Source: Caballeronia concitans (GTDB lineage Bacteria; Pseudomonadota; Gammaproteobacteria; Burkholderiales; Burkholderiaceae). Taken from it: 64,000 nucleotides of DNA. Below, piece by piece: positions 1 through 8,314 of this stretch. A program made the translations under genes and the position numbers. The notes beneath the pieces are model-generated. The model worked only from the letters and a program-made list of their open reading frames with translations. It had not been told where the DNA came from and searched no databases. Location of the stretch: assembly GCF_001544615.1 (NCBI RefSeq), contig NZ_FCNV02000015.1, forward strand, positions 40,108 to 104,107, given 5' to 3'. Position 1 is the stretch's first letter, and each line of letters opens with the position of its first letter.

Positions 1-158
1 CGTAAGACCCAAGGCCGCAGGCGTCACCCATCAAGGAGCGAGACAGTTTTCGGGGCATCTTTTCGCGCCCTTTCGTTCGGGTATCTTGCGGCATGTCCGG
101 TTGCCGTCGTTTTTTGCAGAACCTCACATTCTCACAAGACGAAAAACAGGGTACGCGA
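1..158. other. Left-edge non-coding stretch upstream of the cytochrome c gene
   Basis: No gene is supported here. An open frame runs back from the cytochrome gene to position 93, but its residues before position 159 look neither like a signal peptide nor like a cytochrome, so it is read as leader. The stretch presumably carries the cytochrome promoter; I see no convincing -35/-10 pair. Confidence 0.5.
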
Positions 159-845
159 ATGAACCGACTGTACAGGTCTCTGGTGGTGCTCAAGGCAGCG
201 GCGGCTTTCGGTTTGAGTGCGGGTTTAGGTGCGGGTCTTGGCGGACTCGCGATATCGGCGAATGCGGCAGAGCCCGCGCAGCCGGCCAAGCCGGATGTGG
301 CGAGAGGGCAGGCCATCGCCACGCAAGTCTGCGCCGCGTGCCATGCGGCGGACGGCAACAGCGCCGGCGCCGCGTTTCCGAAGCTCGCGGGGCAGCACGC
401 GGAATACATCGTCAAGCAACTGAAGGATTACAGAACGCAGCCCGGCGCAAAAGCTCCGGCGCGCAACAATCCGATCATGGCGGGCATTGCGAGCGCGTTG
501 TCGGATCAGGACATGGTGAACGTCGCGGCGTATTTCGCGTCGCAGCAGGCCAAGCCCAACTATGCGCGCGACAAGAACACCGTCGCGCTGGGGCAGAAGG
601 TGTATCGCGGCGGCATTGCGGACAAGGGCGTGCCGGCGTGCGCGGCGTGTCACGGCGCAACGGGGCTGGGTATTCCGGTGCAGTATCCGAGGCTGTCGGG
701 GCAGTGGAGCGACTACACCGTCGCGCAACTGAACGCATTCGCGCAAGGCACGCGCAACAACAGCGAACCGATGCACGCCATCTCTTCGCGCCTGAACGAT
801 GCCGAGATGAAAGCGGTCGCGGATTACATCGCCGGATTGCATTAA
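159..845 (+). CDS. Di-haem cytochrome c (cytochrome c4/c553 family), periplasmic
   Basis: A 228-residue secreted electron carrier. An N-terminal signal peptide ends near ANAAEP (about residue 37). Two c-type haem attachment motifs, both CAACH, lie at residues 58-62 and 161-165, each starting one half of a duplicated class I cytochrome fold; this is the cytochrome c4 layout. Methionine ligands are available in NPIMAGIAS and SEPMHAIS. The ATG at 159 is chosen because AGGG at 148-151 is well placed and the signal peptide begins there. A strong hairpin terminator follows, separating it from resB. The role is inferred from the family: shuttling electrons between the bc1 complex and terminal oxidases. 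Its haems would be attached by the ResB/CcsB machinery encoded next. Confidence 0.9.
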   Translation: MNRLYRSLVVLKAAAAFGLSAGLGAGLGGLAISANAAEPAQPAKPDVARGQAIATQVCAACHAADGNSAGAAFPKLAGQHAEYIVKQLKDYRTQPGAKAPARNNPIMAGIASALSDQDMVNVAAYFASQQAKPNYARDKNTVALGQKVYRGGIADKGVPACAACHGATGLGIPVQYPRLSGQWSDYTVAQLNAFAQGTRNNSEPMHAISSRLNDAEMKAVADYIAGLH

Positions 846-950
846 ACGTAGCACGCAGCGTCCAGCGGTTCCCGGCGAAGAAGCGAGAAAGCGGGGAATC
901 GCCCATACTACGATACGAAGCCGGCCCGCAGAGGCAGGCGCGAAAACAAG

Positions 951-1001
951 AAAAGGGTGGGACGTCGGTCGGTCAGACCGTTGGCGTCTCCACCCTTTTT
1001 T
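951..1001 (+). terminator. Rho-independent terminator after the cytochrome c gene
   Basis: Arms AAAAGGGTGG (951-960) and CCACCCTTTT (990-999) pair perfectly. The stem continues inward and contains a second CGGTC/GACCG pairing, and the 3' arm ends in six T. The T-run stops only 19 bases before the resB start codon. Confidence 0.85.
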
Positions 1002-1020
1002 GCTGTCAGCCGGAGTTTGA

Positions 1021-3252
1021 ATGAGCGTCACCACATCGGGTATGCAGTCGAAGTCGAGCCGCCGCGCCGTCAGGCATTTCGTCGAGCTCGTGAGTTCGAT
1101 GCGCTTCGCCATCGCCTTGCTGGTCGTGCTGGCGATTGCAAGCATCATCGGGACGGTGCTCACGCAGGAAGACCCGTATCCCAACTACGTCAATCAGTTC
1201 GGCCCGTTCTGGGCGGACATCTTCCGCGGCCTGAGCCTCTACACCGTGTATAGCGCGTGGTGGTTCATGCTGATCCTGATCTTCCTCGTGATTTCGGTGT
1301 CGCTGTGCGTCGTGCGCAATGGCCCGAAAATGATCGCGGACATCAAGAGCTGGAAGGATCGCGTGCACGAAGGCAGCCTGCGCGCGTTCCATCACAAGGG
1401 CGAGTTCGCGGTCGCGGCGGATCGCGCGCAGACGGCCGCGACGCTGGAGCGCCTTAGCGCGAAGATGGGCTACCGCTTCATCCGCCGCGAAACGGACACC
1501 GGCGCGACGCTGATCGCGGGCAAGCGCGGCGCGCTCACGAAGATCGGCTATATCTCGGCGCATCTGGCAATCGTCGTCATCTGCATCGGCGGGCTGCTGG
1601 ACAGCAATCTGCCGATCAAGCTGCAAATGTGGCTCTTCAACAAGACGCCGATCAACACGAACGCCGTCATCAACGACATTCCTCCCGAGCATCGCCTTTC
1701 CACGTCGAACCCGACGTTTCGCGGCTATGCGTGGGTGCCGGAAGGGCAGTACGTCGGCACGGCCATTCTGAATCAGCCGGCCGGTTCGATCATTCAGGAC
1801 CTGCCGTTCTCGATCCAGCTCGACAAATTCATCGTCGATTACTACTCGACCGGCATGCCGAAGCTCTTCGCGAGCGATATCGTCGTGATCGATCACAAGA
1901 CGGGCAAGCGCATTCCGGCGCGCGTCGAAGTGAACAAGCCGTTCACGTACGACGGCGTGTCGATCTATCAATCGAGCTTTCAGGACGGCGGCTCGAAGCT
2001 GGAAATGACCGCCTGGCCGATGGCCGGCGCCAGCGCGAAGACCGCGCCGGTCAACGGGACGATCGGCGGCACCGCGCCCATCGGCGCGCAGTTCGTGGGC
2101 GCGAAGGGCGAAACCGTCGAATTCACGGATTTTCGCGCGATCAACGTCGAGAACATGACCGATGGCAGCGGCACGCCGGACGCGCGCGGTGTCGGCAAGA
2201 AGGAGACGCTGCGCGATGCGTTCGACGAACGGCTCGGCTCCGGCGCGAAGACCTCGAAACCGACCGATCTGCGCAACGTCGGCCCGTCGGTGCAATACAA
2301 GGTGCGCGGCACGGACGGCCAGGCGCGCGAATACAGCAACTACATGCTGCCGGTGGATGTCGGCGGTCAGCGAATGTTTCTCGCCGGCATGCGCGTAAGC
2401 CCGAACGATCCGTTTCGCTATCTGCGCATTCCCGCCGACGAGCAAGGCTCCGTCAAGCAGTGGATGGATTTGCGTGCCGCGCTCGCGACGCCCGCGACGC
2501 GCGCGGAAGCCGCGCATCGTTTCGCGCTGCGTTCCGTGCCGCAGGCGAACGCCGAGTTGCAGAAGCATCTGGAAGAAAGCGCGATCCGCGTGCTGAATCT
2601 CTTCGCCGGCGCCGATGAAACCGGCGCGGCGGCGGCGAATCCGCAGACCATTGGCGGCTTCCAGAGCATCGCGGGGTTCATCGACCACTCGGTGCCGAAG
2701 GGCGAGCAGGAAAAAGCGGCGGCCCTCCTGATGCGCATGCTCGAAGGCGCGATGTGGGACGTGTGGCAGATTTCGCGCGAGCAGAACGGCCTGCCCGCCG
2801 CGAAGATCGACGAGAAAAACACCGCATTCGTACAAGCGTCGATCAACGCGCTTTCAGACAGTTTTCTGTACGGTTCTCCCGTCTTTCTGCAACTGGACAC
2901 CTTCAAGCAGGTGCAAGCTTCGGTATTCCAGTTGACGCGCGCGCCGGGTAAAAAAGTGGTGTATCTTGGCAGCCTTCTGCTGGTCATCGGCATCTTCGCG
3001 ATGTTCTACGTGCGCGAACGCCGGCTCTGGTTCTGGCTCAAAGAGTCAGGACAAGGCGGCGCGAGCGTGCTGATGGCGATGTCCACCGCGCGCCGCACGC
3101 TCGACTTCGAAAAGGAGTTCGAGCGCACCCGAGCCGCAGTGGCGGCGGCGCTCGGCGCGTCGCGGCTCGATCCGGCCGCACCGGGCGCGAACGTCGCCGC
3201 GTCGCCGCAATCGCAATCCGAGGCTGCCAGCCCGGAAGTTTCATCACGGTAA
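1021..3252 (+). CDS. resB: Cytochrome c biogenesis protein ResB (System II, Ccs1)
   Basis: A 743-residue membrane protein, one half of the System II haem transport and ligation complex with CcsB. It has the ResB layout: two hydrophobic segments near the N-terminus (about residues 28-50 and 75-100), a third around residues 175-195, a large periplasmic domain, and a last membrane helix near residues 645-665 before a charged, Ala/Ser-rich cytoplasmic tail. GGAG at 1012-1015 lies 5 bases before the ATG. CcsB follows after a 4-base gap, so the two should be co-translated. The last 50 residues (AAPGANVAAS type) are low complexity and unlikely to be functional core. Known of the family: it delivers haem to CXXCH motifs of exported apocytochromes. 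Confidence 0.95.
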   Translation: MSVTTSGMQSKSSRRAVRHFVELVSSMRFAIALLVVLAIASIIGTVLTQEDPYPNYVNQFGPFWADIFRGLSLYTVYSAWWFMLILIFLVISVSLCVVRNGPKMIADIKSWKDRVHEGSLRAFHHKGEFAVAADRAQTAATLERLSAKMGYRFIRRETDTGATLIAGKRGALTKIGYISAHLAIVVICIGGLLDSNLPIKLQMWLFNKTPINTNAVINDIPPEHRLSTSNPTFRGYAWVPEGQYVGTAILNQPAGSIIQDLPFSIQLDKFIVDYYSTGMPKLFASDIVVIDHKTGKRIPARVEVNKPFTYDGVSIYQSSFQDGGSKLEMTAWPMAGASAKTAPVNGTIGGTAPIGAQFVGAKGETVEFTDFRAINVENMTDGSGTPDARGVGKKETLRDAFDERLGSGAKTSKPTDLRNVGPSVQYKVRGTDGQAREYSNYMLPVDVGGQRMFLAGMRVSPNDPFRYLRIPADEQGSVKQWMDLRAALATPATRAEAAHRFALRSVPQANAELQKHLEESAIRVLNLFAGADETGAAAANPQTIGGFQSIAGFIDHSVPKGEQEKAAALLMRMLEGAMWDVWQISREQNGLPAAKIDEKNTAFVQASINALSDSFLYGSPVFLQLDTFKQVQASVFQLTRAPGKKVVYLGSLLLVIGIFAMFYVRERRLWFWLKESGQGGASVLMAMSTARRTLDFEKEFERTRAAVAAALGASRLDPAAPGANVAASPQSQSEAASPEVSSR

Positions 3253-3256
3253 GATC

Positions 3257-4459
3257 ATGGACCTCACACAGACTTCCTCCCACGCCTCCGCCAAGACGGA
3301 ACGTCCGGCATCGAGCCTTCCCGATGTCGCCGTGTTCGACGATCGTCCGTTCTTCCGCAGGCTCGGCGCACTCGACTGGCTGTTCGCCCTCGCGATGGTC
3401 GCGGGCGCGGGCTTCGCGCTCAACCGCTATCACGCGTACATGGACGTGTACGACATGGCCGTGCTGATCGGCGCCGTGCCGACGTTCGTCGTGCTCGGCT
3501 GGCGCTGGAAGCCGGTGCGCCTGCTGATCGCGATGATCGCGGTGCTGGCGTTGTCGTCGATTCAGCTTTATCAGCACGACCTCGCGCGCGCGGACACCAA
3601 TTTCTTCCTCAAGTACTTCCTGTCGAGCCAGTCCGCGATTCTGTGGATGAGCGCGCTTTTCATCCTCGCGACGCTGTTCTACTGGATCGGCCTCCTGACG
3701 CGTTCGCAGACAGGCGGCGCGATCGGTTCGCGCATGACGTGGGTGGCCGTGCTGATGGGCTTCACCGGTCTGATGGTGCGCTGGTACGAGTCGTACATGA
3801 TCGGCAGCGACGTCGGCCATATTCCGATTTCGAACCTGTATGAAGTGTTCGTGCTGTTCTGCCTGATCACGTCGCTGTTCTACCTGTACTACGAGCAGCA
3901 TTACGCGACGCGTCAGATGGGCGCGTTCGTGCTGCTCGTGATCAGCGCGGCGGTCGGTTTCCTGATGTGGTATTCGATCGCCCGCGACGCACAGCAGATC
4001 CAGCCGCTCGTGCCCGCGCTGCAAAGCTGGTGGATGAAGATCCACGTGCCGGCGAACTTCATCGGCTACGGCAGCTTCGCGCTCTCGGCGATGGTTTCCG
4101 TCGCGTATCTCGCGAAGCAGCGCGGCGTGTTCGCGGACCGCCTGCCGTCGCTCGAAGTGCTCGACGACGTCATGTACAAGTCGATCGCCGTCGGCTTCGC
4201 GTTCTTCACCATCGCCACCATTTTGGGCGCGTTGTGGGCGGCGGAAGCGTGGGGCGGCTACTGGAGCTGGGATCCGAAGGAAACGTGGGCGCTGATCGTC
4301 TGGCTGAACTACGCGGCGTGGCTGCACATGCGGCTGATGAAAGGCTTGCGCGGCGCGGCGGCGGCATGGTGGGCGCTGACGGGCCTCATCGTGACGACGT
4401 TCGCGTTTCTCGGCGTCAACATGTTTCTGTCGGGCTTGCACAGTTACGGCAAGCTCTGA
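3257..4459 (+). CDS. ccsB: Cytochrome c biogenesis protein CcsB (haem-handling, CcsA/ResC type)
   Basis: A 400-residue polytopic membrane protein. The diagnostic tryptophan-rich haem-handling motif (WGGYWSWDPKE) begins near residue 332, and conserved His residues in flanking helices (for example KIHVPANFIGYG and WLHMRLMKG) would hold haem. It works with ResB to export reduced haem and join it to apocytochromes c on the outer face. The ATG sits 4 bases after the resB stop. A terminator follows within 25 bases, so resB-ccsB is a two-gene unit. It is longer than CcsA of chloroplasts (about 320 residues) through an N-terminal extension of about 35 hydrophilic residues. Confidence 0.95.
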   Translation: MDLTQTSSHASAKTERPASSLPDVAVFDDRPFFRRLGALDWLFALAMVAGAGFALNRYHAYMDVYDMAVLIGAVPTFVVLGWRWKPVRLLIAMIAVLALSSIQLYQHDLARADTNFFLKYFLSSQSAILWMSALFILATLFYWIGLLTRSQTGGAIGSRMTWVAVLMGFTGLMVRWYESYMIGSDVGHIPISNLYEVFVLFCLITSLFYLYYEQHYATRQMGAFVLLVISAAVGFLMWYSIARDAQQIQPLVPALQSWWMKIHVPANFIGYGSFALSAMVSVAYLAKQRGVFADRLPSLEVLDDVMYKSIAVGFAFFTIATILGALWAAEAWGGYWSWDPKETWALIVWLNYAAWLHMRLMKGLRGAAAAWWALTGLIVTTFAFLGVNMFLSGLHSYGKL

Positions 4460-4478
4460 TCCGGCTGCATCGAAGAGA

Positions 4479-4512
4479 AAAACCGCCATGCGTCACGCTG
4501 GCGGTTTTTTTT
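4479..4512 (+). terminator. Rho-independent terminator after ccsB
   Basis: AAACCGCCA (4480-4488) pairs with TGGCGGTTT across a short loop and is followed by a run of T to 4512. Confidence 0.85.
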
Positions 4513-4585
4513 CGTTCTAACGTGGAATACGGGCGCGTGTCGTGCTGTTTGCCCTATGACCGTGTTTGCAAAGGGAGTCGTGCTC

Positions 4586-5575
4586 ATGTGGATTAAACGT
4601 AATGGCGCGCTTTACGGCGACGATATCGACAGCAGCGAAATCACGCCGCGGCACGTGTTCGAGAACCGCCGGCGCGTGCTGCGCTCGATGGGCGCGCTCG
4701 CCGCCACGGGACTCGCCGGCGCGAGCGGTCTCGCCCACGCGACGCTGACATCGCCCGATGCAAAGGGCCAGAAGCTCGCCGCCAAGACCAACCCGGCGTT
4801 CGTCGCGTTGGATAAGCCGACGTCGCTCAAGGACATCACCACGTACAACAACTTCTACGAGTTCGGCACCGACAAGAGCGATCCCGCGCAGCACGCGGGC
4901 ACGCTGCGTCCGCGTCCGTGGAAGGTGTCGGTCGAAGGCGCGATCAAGAATCCGAAGGTGTACGACATCGACGAGATTCTGAAGCTCGCGCCGCTCGAGG
5001 AGCGCGTCTACCGGCTGCGCTGCGTCGAAGGCTGGTCGATGGTGATTCCGTGGATCGGCGTCTCGCTGTCGGAGCTGATCAAGCGCGCCGAGCCGACGGG
5101 CAACGCGAAGTACGTGCAGTTCATCAGCCTGGCCGATCCGTCGCAGATGCCGGGCCTTTCGACGCCGATTCTCGACTGGCCGTATTCCGAAGGCCTGCGC
5201 ATGGACGAAGCGATGAATCCGCTCACGCTGCTGACCGTCGGCCTGTACGGCGAAGTGCTGCCGAATCAGAACGGCGCGCCGGTGCGCGTCATCGTGCCGT
5301 GGAAATACGGCTTCAAGAGCGCGAAGTCGCTGGTGAAGATCCGCTTCGTCGAAAAGCAGCCGCCGACGAGCTGGAACACGTACGCGCCGAACGAATACGG
5401 CTTCTATTCGAACGTGAATCCGAACGTGGATCATCCGCGCTGGAGTCAGGCGACGGAGCGGCGTATCGGCGAGGACGGATTCTTCACGCCCAAGCGCAAG
5501 ACGCTGATCTTCAACGGATACGGCGATCAGGTCGCGTCGCTCTATCAGGGCATGGACCTCAAGAAAAACTTCTGA
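4586..5575 (+). CDS. msrP: Protein-methionine-sulfoxide reductase catalytic subunit MsrP (YedY), Tat-exported molybdoenzyme
   Basis: A 329-residue periplasmic molybdopterin enzyme that repairs oxidised methionines in envelope proteins using electrons from MsrQ. The N-terminus has a twin-arginine signal ([11 protein letters not shown], about residues 24-34) followed by a hydrophobic stretch ending in GLAHA. The sulfite-oxidase fold shows the molybdenum-ligand cysteine Cys146 in [10 protein letters not shown]. The ATG at 4586 is chosen over an in-frame ATG at 4556 because AAGGGAG (4571-4577) precedes it at proper spacing. msrQ starts 2 bases after the stop codon. The Tat translocase it needs is encoded at 55.6-57.2 kb. 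Confidence 0.95.
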   Translation: MWIKRNGALYGDDIDSSEITPRHVFENRRRVLRSMGALAATGLAGASGLAHATLTSPDAKGQKLAAKTNPAFVALDKPTSLKDITTYNNFYEFGTDKSDPAQHAGTLRPRPWKVSVEGAIKNPKVYDIDEILKLAPLEERVYRLRCVEGWSMVIPWIGVSLSELIKRAEPTGNAKYVQFISLADPSQMPGLSTPILDWPYSEGLRMDEAMNPLTLLTVGLYGEVLPNQNGAPVRVIVPWKYGFKSAKSLVKIRFVEKQPPTSWNTYAPNEYGFYSNVNPNVDHPRWSQATERRIGEDGFFTPKRKTLIFNGYGDQVASLYQGMDLKKNF

Positions 5576-5577
5576 TC

Positions 5578-6240
5578 ATGCCGACCGCATCCGACATCAA
5601 GCGCGCATCCGCCTCCGCCGCCGCGCCGCAGACGCGCAACTGGATCGCGCCCGCCAAGGTGGCCGTCTTCATCGCGATGTTGTATCCGCTCGCGCGCATT
5701 ATCGTGCTCGGGATGACATCGGGGCTCGGCGCGAACCCGATCGAATTCCTCACGCGCTCGACCGGGCTCTGGACGCTCGTGTATCTCTGCATCACGCTCG
5801 CCATCACGCCGGCGCGACGCCTCACCGGCGTGACCGCGCTGCTGCGCTTTCGACGCATGATCGGGCTGTACGCGTTCTTCTTCGCCGTGCTGCATTTCAC
5901 GACGTACATCTGGTTCGACAAGTGGTTCGACGTGGCCGAAATGCTGAAGGACATCGGCAAGCGGCCGTTCATCACGGTGGGCTTCGCGGCGTTCGTGCTG
6001 CTGATTCCGCTCGCGGTCACGTCGCCGAAAGCGATGGTGCGAAAGCTCGGCCGGCGCTGGCAGACGCTGCATCGCACGATTTATCTGATCGCCGTGCTCG
6101 CCATCCTCCATTTCTGGTGGATGAAGGCGGGCAAGCACGACTTCGAATTGCCGAAGATCTACGGCGCGATCGTGATCGCGTTGCTCGGCTGGCGTTTGAT
6201 CGCGTGGCTTCGAACGCGAGCGGCGCGGCGGCGCGCATGA
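5578..6240 (+). CDS. msrQ: Haem-binding membrane subunit MsrQ (YedZ)
   Basis: A 220-residue inner-membrane haem b protein that passes quinone-derived electrons to MsrP. It has about six membrane helices (for example residues 22-40, 58-76, 90-110, 135-150, 165-180, 190-205) and His residues in the positions expected for haem ligands (AVLHFTTYIWF, WQTLHRTIYLI, LAILHFWWM). The ATG lies 2 bases after the msrP stop, which signals tight coupling. The length fits the family (about 200-220 residues). Confidence 0.93.
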   Translation: MPTASDIKRASASAAAPQTRNWIAPAKVAVFIAMLYPLARIIVLGMTSGLGANPIEFLTRSTGLWTLVYLCITLAITPARRLTGVTALLRFRRMIGLYAFFFAVLHFTTYIWFDKWFDVAEMLKDIGKRPFITVGFAAFVLLIPLAVTSPKAMVRKLGRRWQTLHRTIYLIAVLAILHFWWMKAGKHDFELPKIYGAIVIALLGWRLIAWLRTRAARRRA

Positions 6241-6268
6241 AAAAAGCGATGCCTCGGCATCGCTTTTT
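6241..6268. terminator. Bidirectional terminator between msrQ and lysA
   Basis: A near-perfect inverted repeat, AAAAAGCGATGCC then GGCATCGCTTTTT with a two-base loop. A-run and T-run ends serve both the plus-strand msrPQ and the minus-strand lysA transcripts. Confidence 0.85.
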
Positions 6269-6287
6269 CATTGAAGCACAGGAAGCT

Positions 6288-7550
6288 TCAGTCCGGCAGA
6301 ACCGATTCCCCGGCAAACAACTGCGGGACCGTTTCGCGCTCGCGCACGACGTGCACGCGGTCGCCGTCCACCATGACTTCGGCGGCGCGCGGACGCGTGT
6401 TGTAGTTCGAGCTCATCACGAAGCCATACGCGCCGGCTGAGCAGATGGCGAGCAGATCGCCAGGCTCGACGGCCAGATCGCGGTCGCGCCCGAGCCAGTC
6501 GCCGCTTTCGCAGACGGGACCGACGACGTCGTATCGGTGCGCGGCTGCATCGCGCTTCACGACCGGCACGATGCGATGAAACGCCTCGTACATCGCGGGA
6601 CGCGCGAGATCGTTCATGGCGGCATCGACGATAGCGAAGTTCTTTTCCTCGCCCGGCTTCAGATATTCGACTTGCGTGAGCAGCACGCCCGCATTGCCGA
6701 CGAGCGATCGCCCCGGCTCGAAATACACTTCGCGCTGACCGTGGCCGCGCTTCTCGACATGCGCGAGCAGCGTGCGCACGAAATCGCCGATATCGGGCGG
6801 CGTTTCGTCGTCGTACGTGATGCCGAGACCGCCGCCGACATCCACATGACGAATGCTCATGCCGTCCGCTTCGATCTGCTCGACGAGTTCGAGCAGCTTG
6901 TCGAGCGCGTCCAGATACGGGCTGATCTCGGTGATCTGCGAGCCGATATGACAGTCGATGCCGACCACGTCGAGATTCGGCATCGCGTGCGCGGCGCGGT
7001 AGGTCGCGCGCGCGTCGCTGAACGCCACGCCGAACTTGTTCGACTTGAGGCCCGTGGAAATATACGGATGCGTCTTCGCGTCGACGTCCGGATTCACGCG
7101 CAGCGAAACCGGCGCGCGCTTGCCGAGCGACATCGCCACTTCGTTCAGCGCGTGCAGTTCGGGAATCGATTCGACGTTGAAGCACTTGACGCCGGCTTCG
7201 AGCGCTTCGCGCATTTCGGCCGCCGTCTTGCCGACGCCCGAGAACACCGTGTTCGCCGCCTTGCCGCCCGCGGCGAGCACGCGCGCGAGTTCGCCCGACG
7301 ACACGATATCGAAGCCCGCGCCCAGACGCGCGAACACGTTAAGCACGGCGAGATTGCTGTTCGCCTTCACCGCCACGTGAATGCTCGCGCGGCGGTTCGC
7401 GCAGGCATCGGCGTAAGCGCGATAGGCGCGCGTCAGCGCATCGCGGGAATAGACATAGAGCGGCGTGCCGAACTGCTGCGCGAGCGACGCGGCGGAAACG
7501 CCTTCGGCGTGCAGCACGCCATCGACATAATGGAAAGCGGAATCACTCAT
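6288..7550 (-). CDS. lysA: Diaminopimelate decarboxylase LysA
   Basis: A 420-residue PLP enzyme catalysing the last step of lysine biosynthesis, meso-diaminopimelate to L-lysine and CO2. The fold-III alanine-racemase-like barrel has its PLP lysine at Lys62 in VAVKANSN. Other family motifs are HIGSQI, GGGLGITY, the phosphate-binding EPGRSLVG, and CESGDWLG near the C-terminus with the substrate-contacting cysteine. It ends with a C-terminal beta domain. It lies 58 bases downstream of lptM on the same strand and probably shares its transcript. Confidence 0.96.
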   Translation of the reverse strand: MSDSAFHYVDGVLHAEGVSAASLAQQFGTPLYVYSRDALTRAYRAYADACANRRASIHVAVKANSNLAVLNVFARLGAGFDIVSSGELARVLAAGGKAANTVFSGVGKTAAEMREALEAGVKCFNVESIPELHALNEVAMSLGKRAPVSLRVNPDVDAKTHPYISTGLKSNKFGVAFSDARATYRAAHAMPNLDVVGIDCHIGSQITEISPYLDALDKLLELVEQIEADGMSIRHVDVGGGLGITYDDETPPDIGDFVRTLLAHVEKRGHGQREVYFEPGRSLVGNAGVLLTQVEYLKPGEEKNFAIVDAAMNDLARPAMYEAFHRIVPVVKRDAAAHRYDVVGPVCESGDWLGRDRDLAVEPGDLLAICSAGAYGFVMSSNYNTRPRAAEVMVDGDRVHVVRERETVPQLFAGESVLPD

Positions 7551-7608
7551 GCGTATGCGTGCGTGGAGTGGAAGCGGGAACGCGCCGAATGGCGCTGGAT
7601 GCGTGCCG

Positions 7609-7938
7609 TCAGTCGGCGGACGAGGCCGCTTTCGGTGCGGCGGGTGCCGATTTCAGATCCGTCTCCGGCGCGAGCGAAAGCGGTTCGCCGGAGGTGTCGG
7701 GAATGTCGCCGGATGCGCCCGATTCAGCGCGGGCCGAACGTGCGCGCGATGCGGTTTCGTCGCTCGGAGTCACATCGGAAGGCGGCGTATCCTGCAGATT
7801 GTCAGGGCGTTGCGGCACGGGAGGCACGACGGGCAGATAAAGCGGACCGCGTTGCCCACAACCGCCGAGCGTGACCGTGGCCGCGGCGCAAACGCTGACA
7901 GCCGCTACAATCGCGCTCATCCTGAAAACAACTCGCAT
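7609..7938 (-). CDS. lptM: Small outer-membrane lipoprotein, LptM (YifL) family
   Basis: A 109-residue lipoprotein. The signal peptide ends in the lipobox LGGC, and the segment after the acylated cysteine, CGQRGPLYLP, is the signature of LptM/YifL, which helps mature the LptD/LptE lipopolysaccharide translocon. The rest (residues about 40-109) is Pro/Ser/Asp-rich and low complexity, longer than the enterobacterial version (about 67 residues). AGGGA (7944-7948 on this strand) lies 5 bases before the ATG. Position next to lysA is common for this family. The family call rests on the short motif alone. Confidence 0.85.
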   Translation of the reverse strand: MRVVFRMSAIVAAVSVCAAATVTLGGCGQRGPLYLPVVPPVPQRPDNLQDTPPSDVTPSDETASRARSARAESGASGDIPDTSGEPLSLAPETDLKSAPAAPKAASSAD

Positions 7939-7973
7939 GACCGTCCCTGTACATAGAATCGATGGAGTTTAGC

Positions 7974-8291
7974 ATGACAGACCAGGAATACCTGACGTTG
8001 GCAGAGGCCGTGCTGACCGCGATCGAGCGCGATGTCGACGCGGCCGAAGCCGATATCGAATTCGAGCGAAGCGGCAATGTCCTGACGCTGGAATTCGAAA
8101 ATCGCACGAAGGTGATCGTCAACTTGCAGCCGCCGAAGCACGAAATCTGGCTCGCGGCGAAAGCGGGCGGATTCCACTACAAATACGTCGACGGCCAATG
8201 GCGCGACACCCGCGACGACAGCGAGTTCTTCGCCACGCTGAGCAAGTATTCGACCGAGCAGGCAGGCGAGCCGATCCGCTTTTCAGCGTGA
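7974..8291 (+). CDS. cyaY: Iron-sulfur cluster assembly protein CyaY (bacterial frataxin)
   Basis: A 105-residue acidic protein of the frataxin family, which binds iron and modulates IscS during Fe-S cluster assembly. It shows the acidic first helix with many Glu/Asp ([15 protein letters not shown]) and the conserved beta-sheet with [17 protein letters not shown] and the FHY segment. GGAG at 7964-7967 selects the ATG at 7974 rather than 7962. It is divergent from lptM with only 35 bases between starts, so its promoter must overlap lptM. It is convergent with mrcA, 23 bases apart. Confidence 0.95.
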   Translation: MTDQEYLTLAEAVLTAIERDVDAAEADIEFERSGNVLTLEFENRTKVIVNLQPPKHEIWLAAKAGGFHYKYVDGQWRDTRDDSEFFATLSKYSTEQAGEPIRFSA

Positions 8292-8314
8292 CCGGCTCGT
8301 GAGGTCGAGAAGGG

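Noticed and set aside
1006-2835. A 609-codon minus-strand frame opposite resB, and similar long antisense frames across the window (for example 3038-4489, 13735-14841)
   Set aside because: Same GC-skewed codon artefact; the sense strand encodes recognisable conserved proteins in each case.
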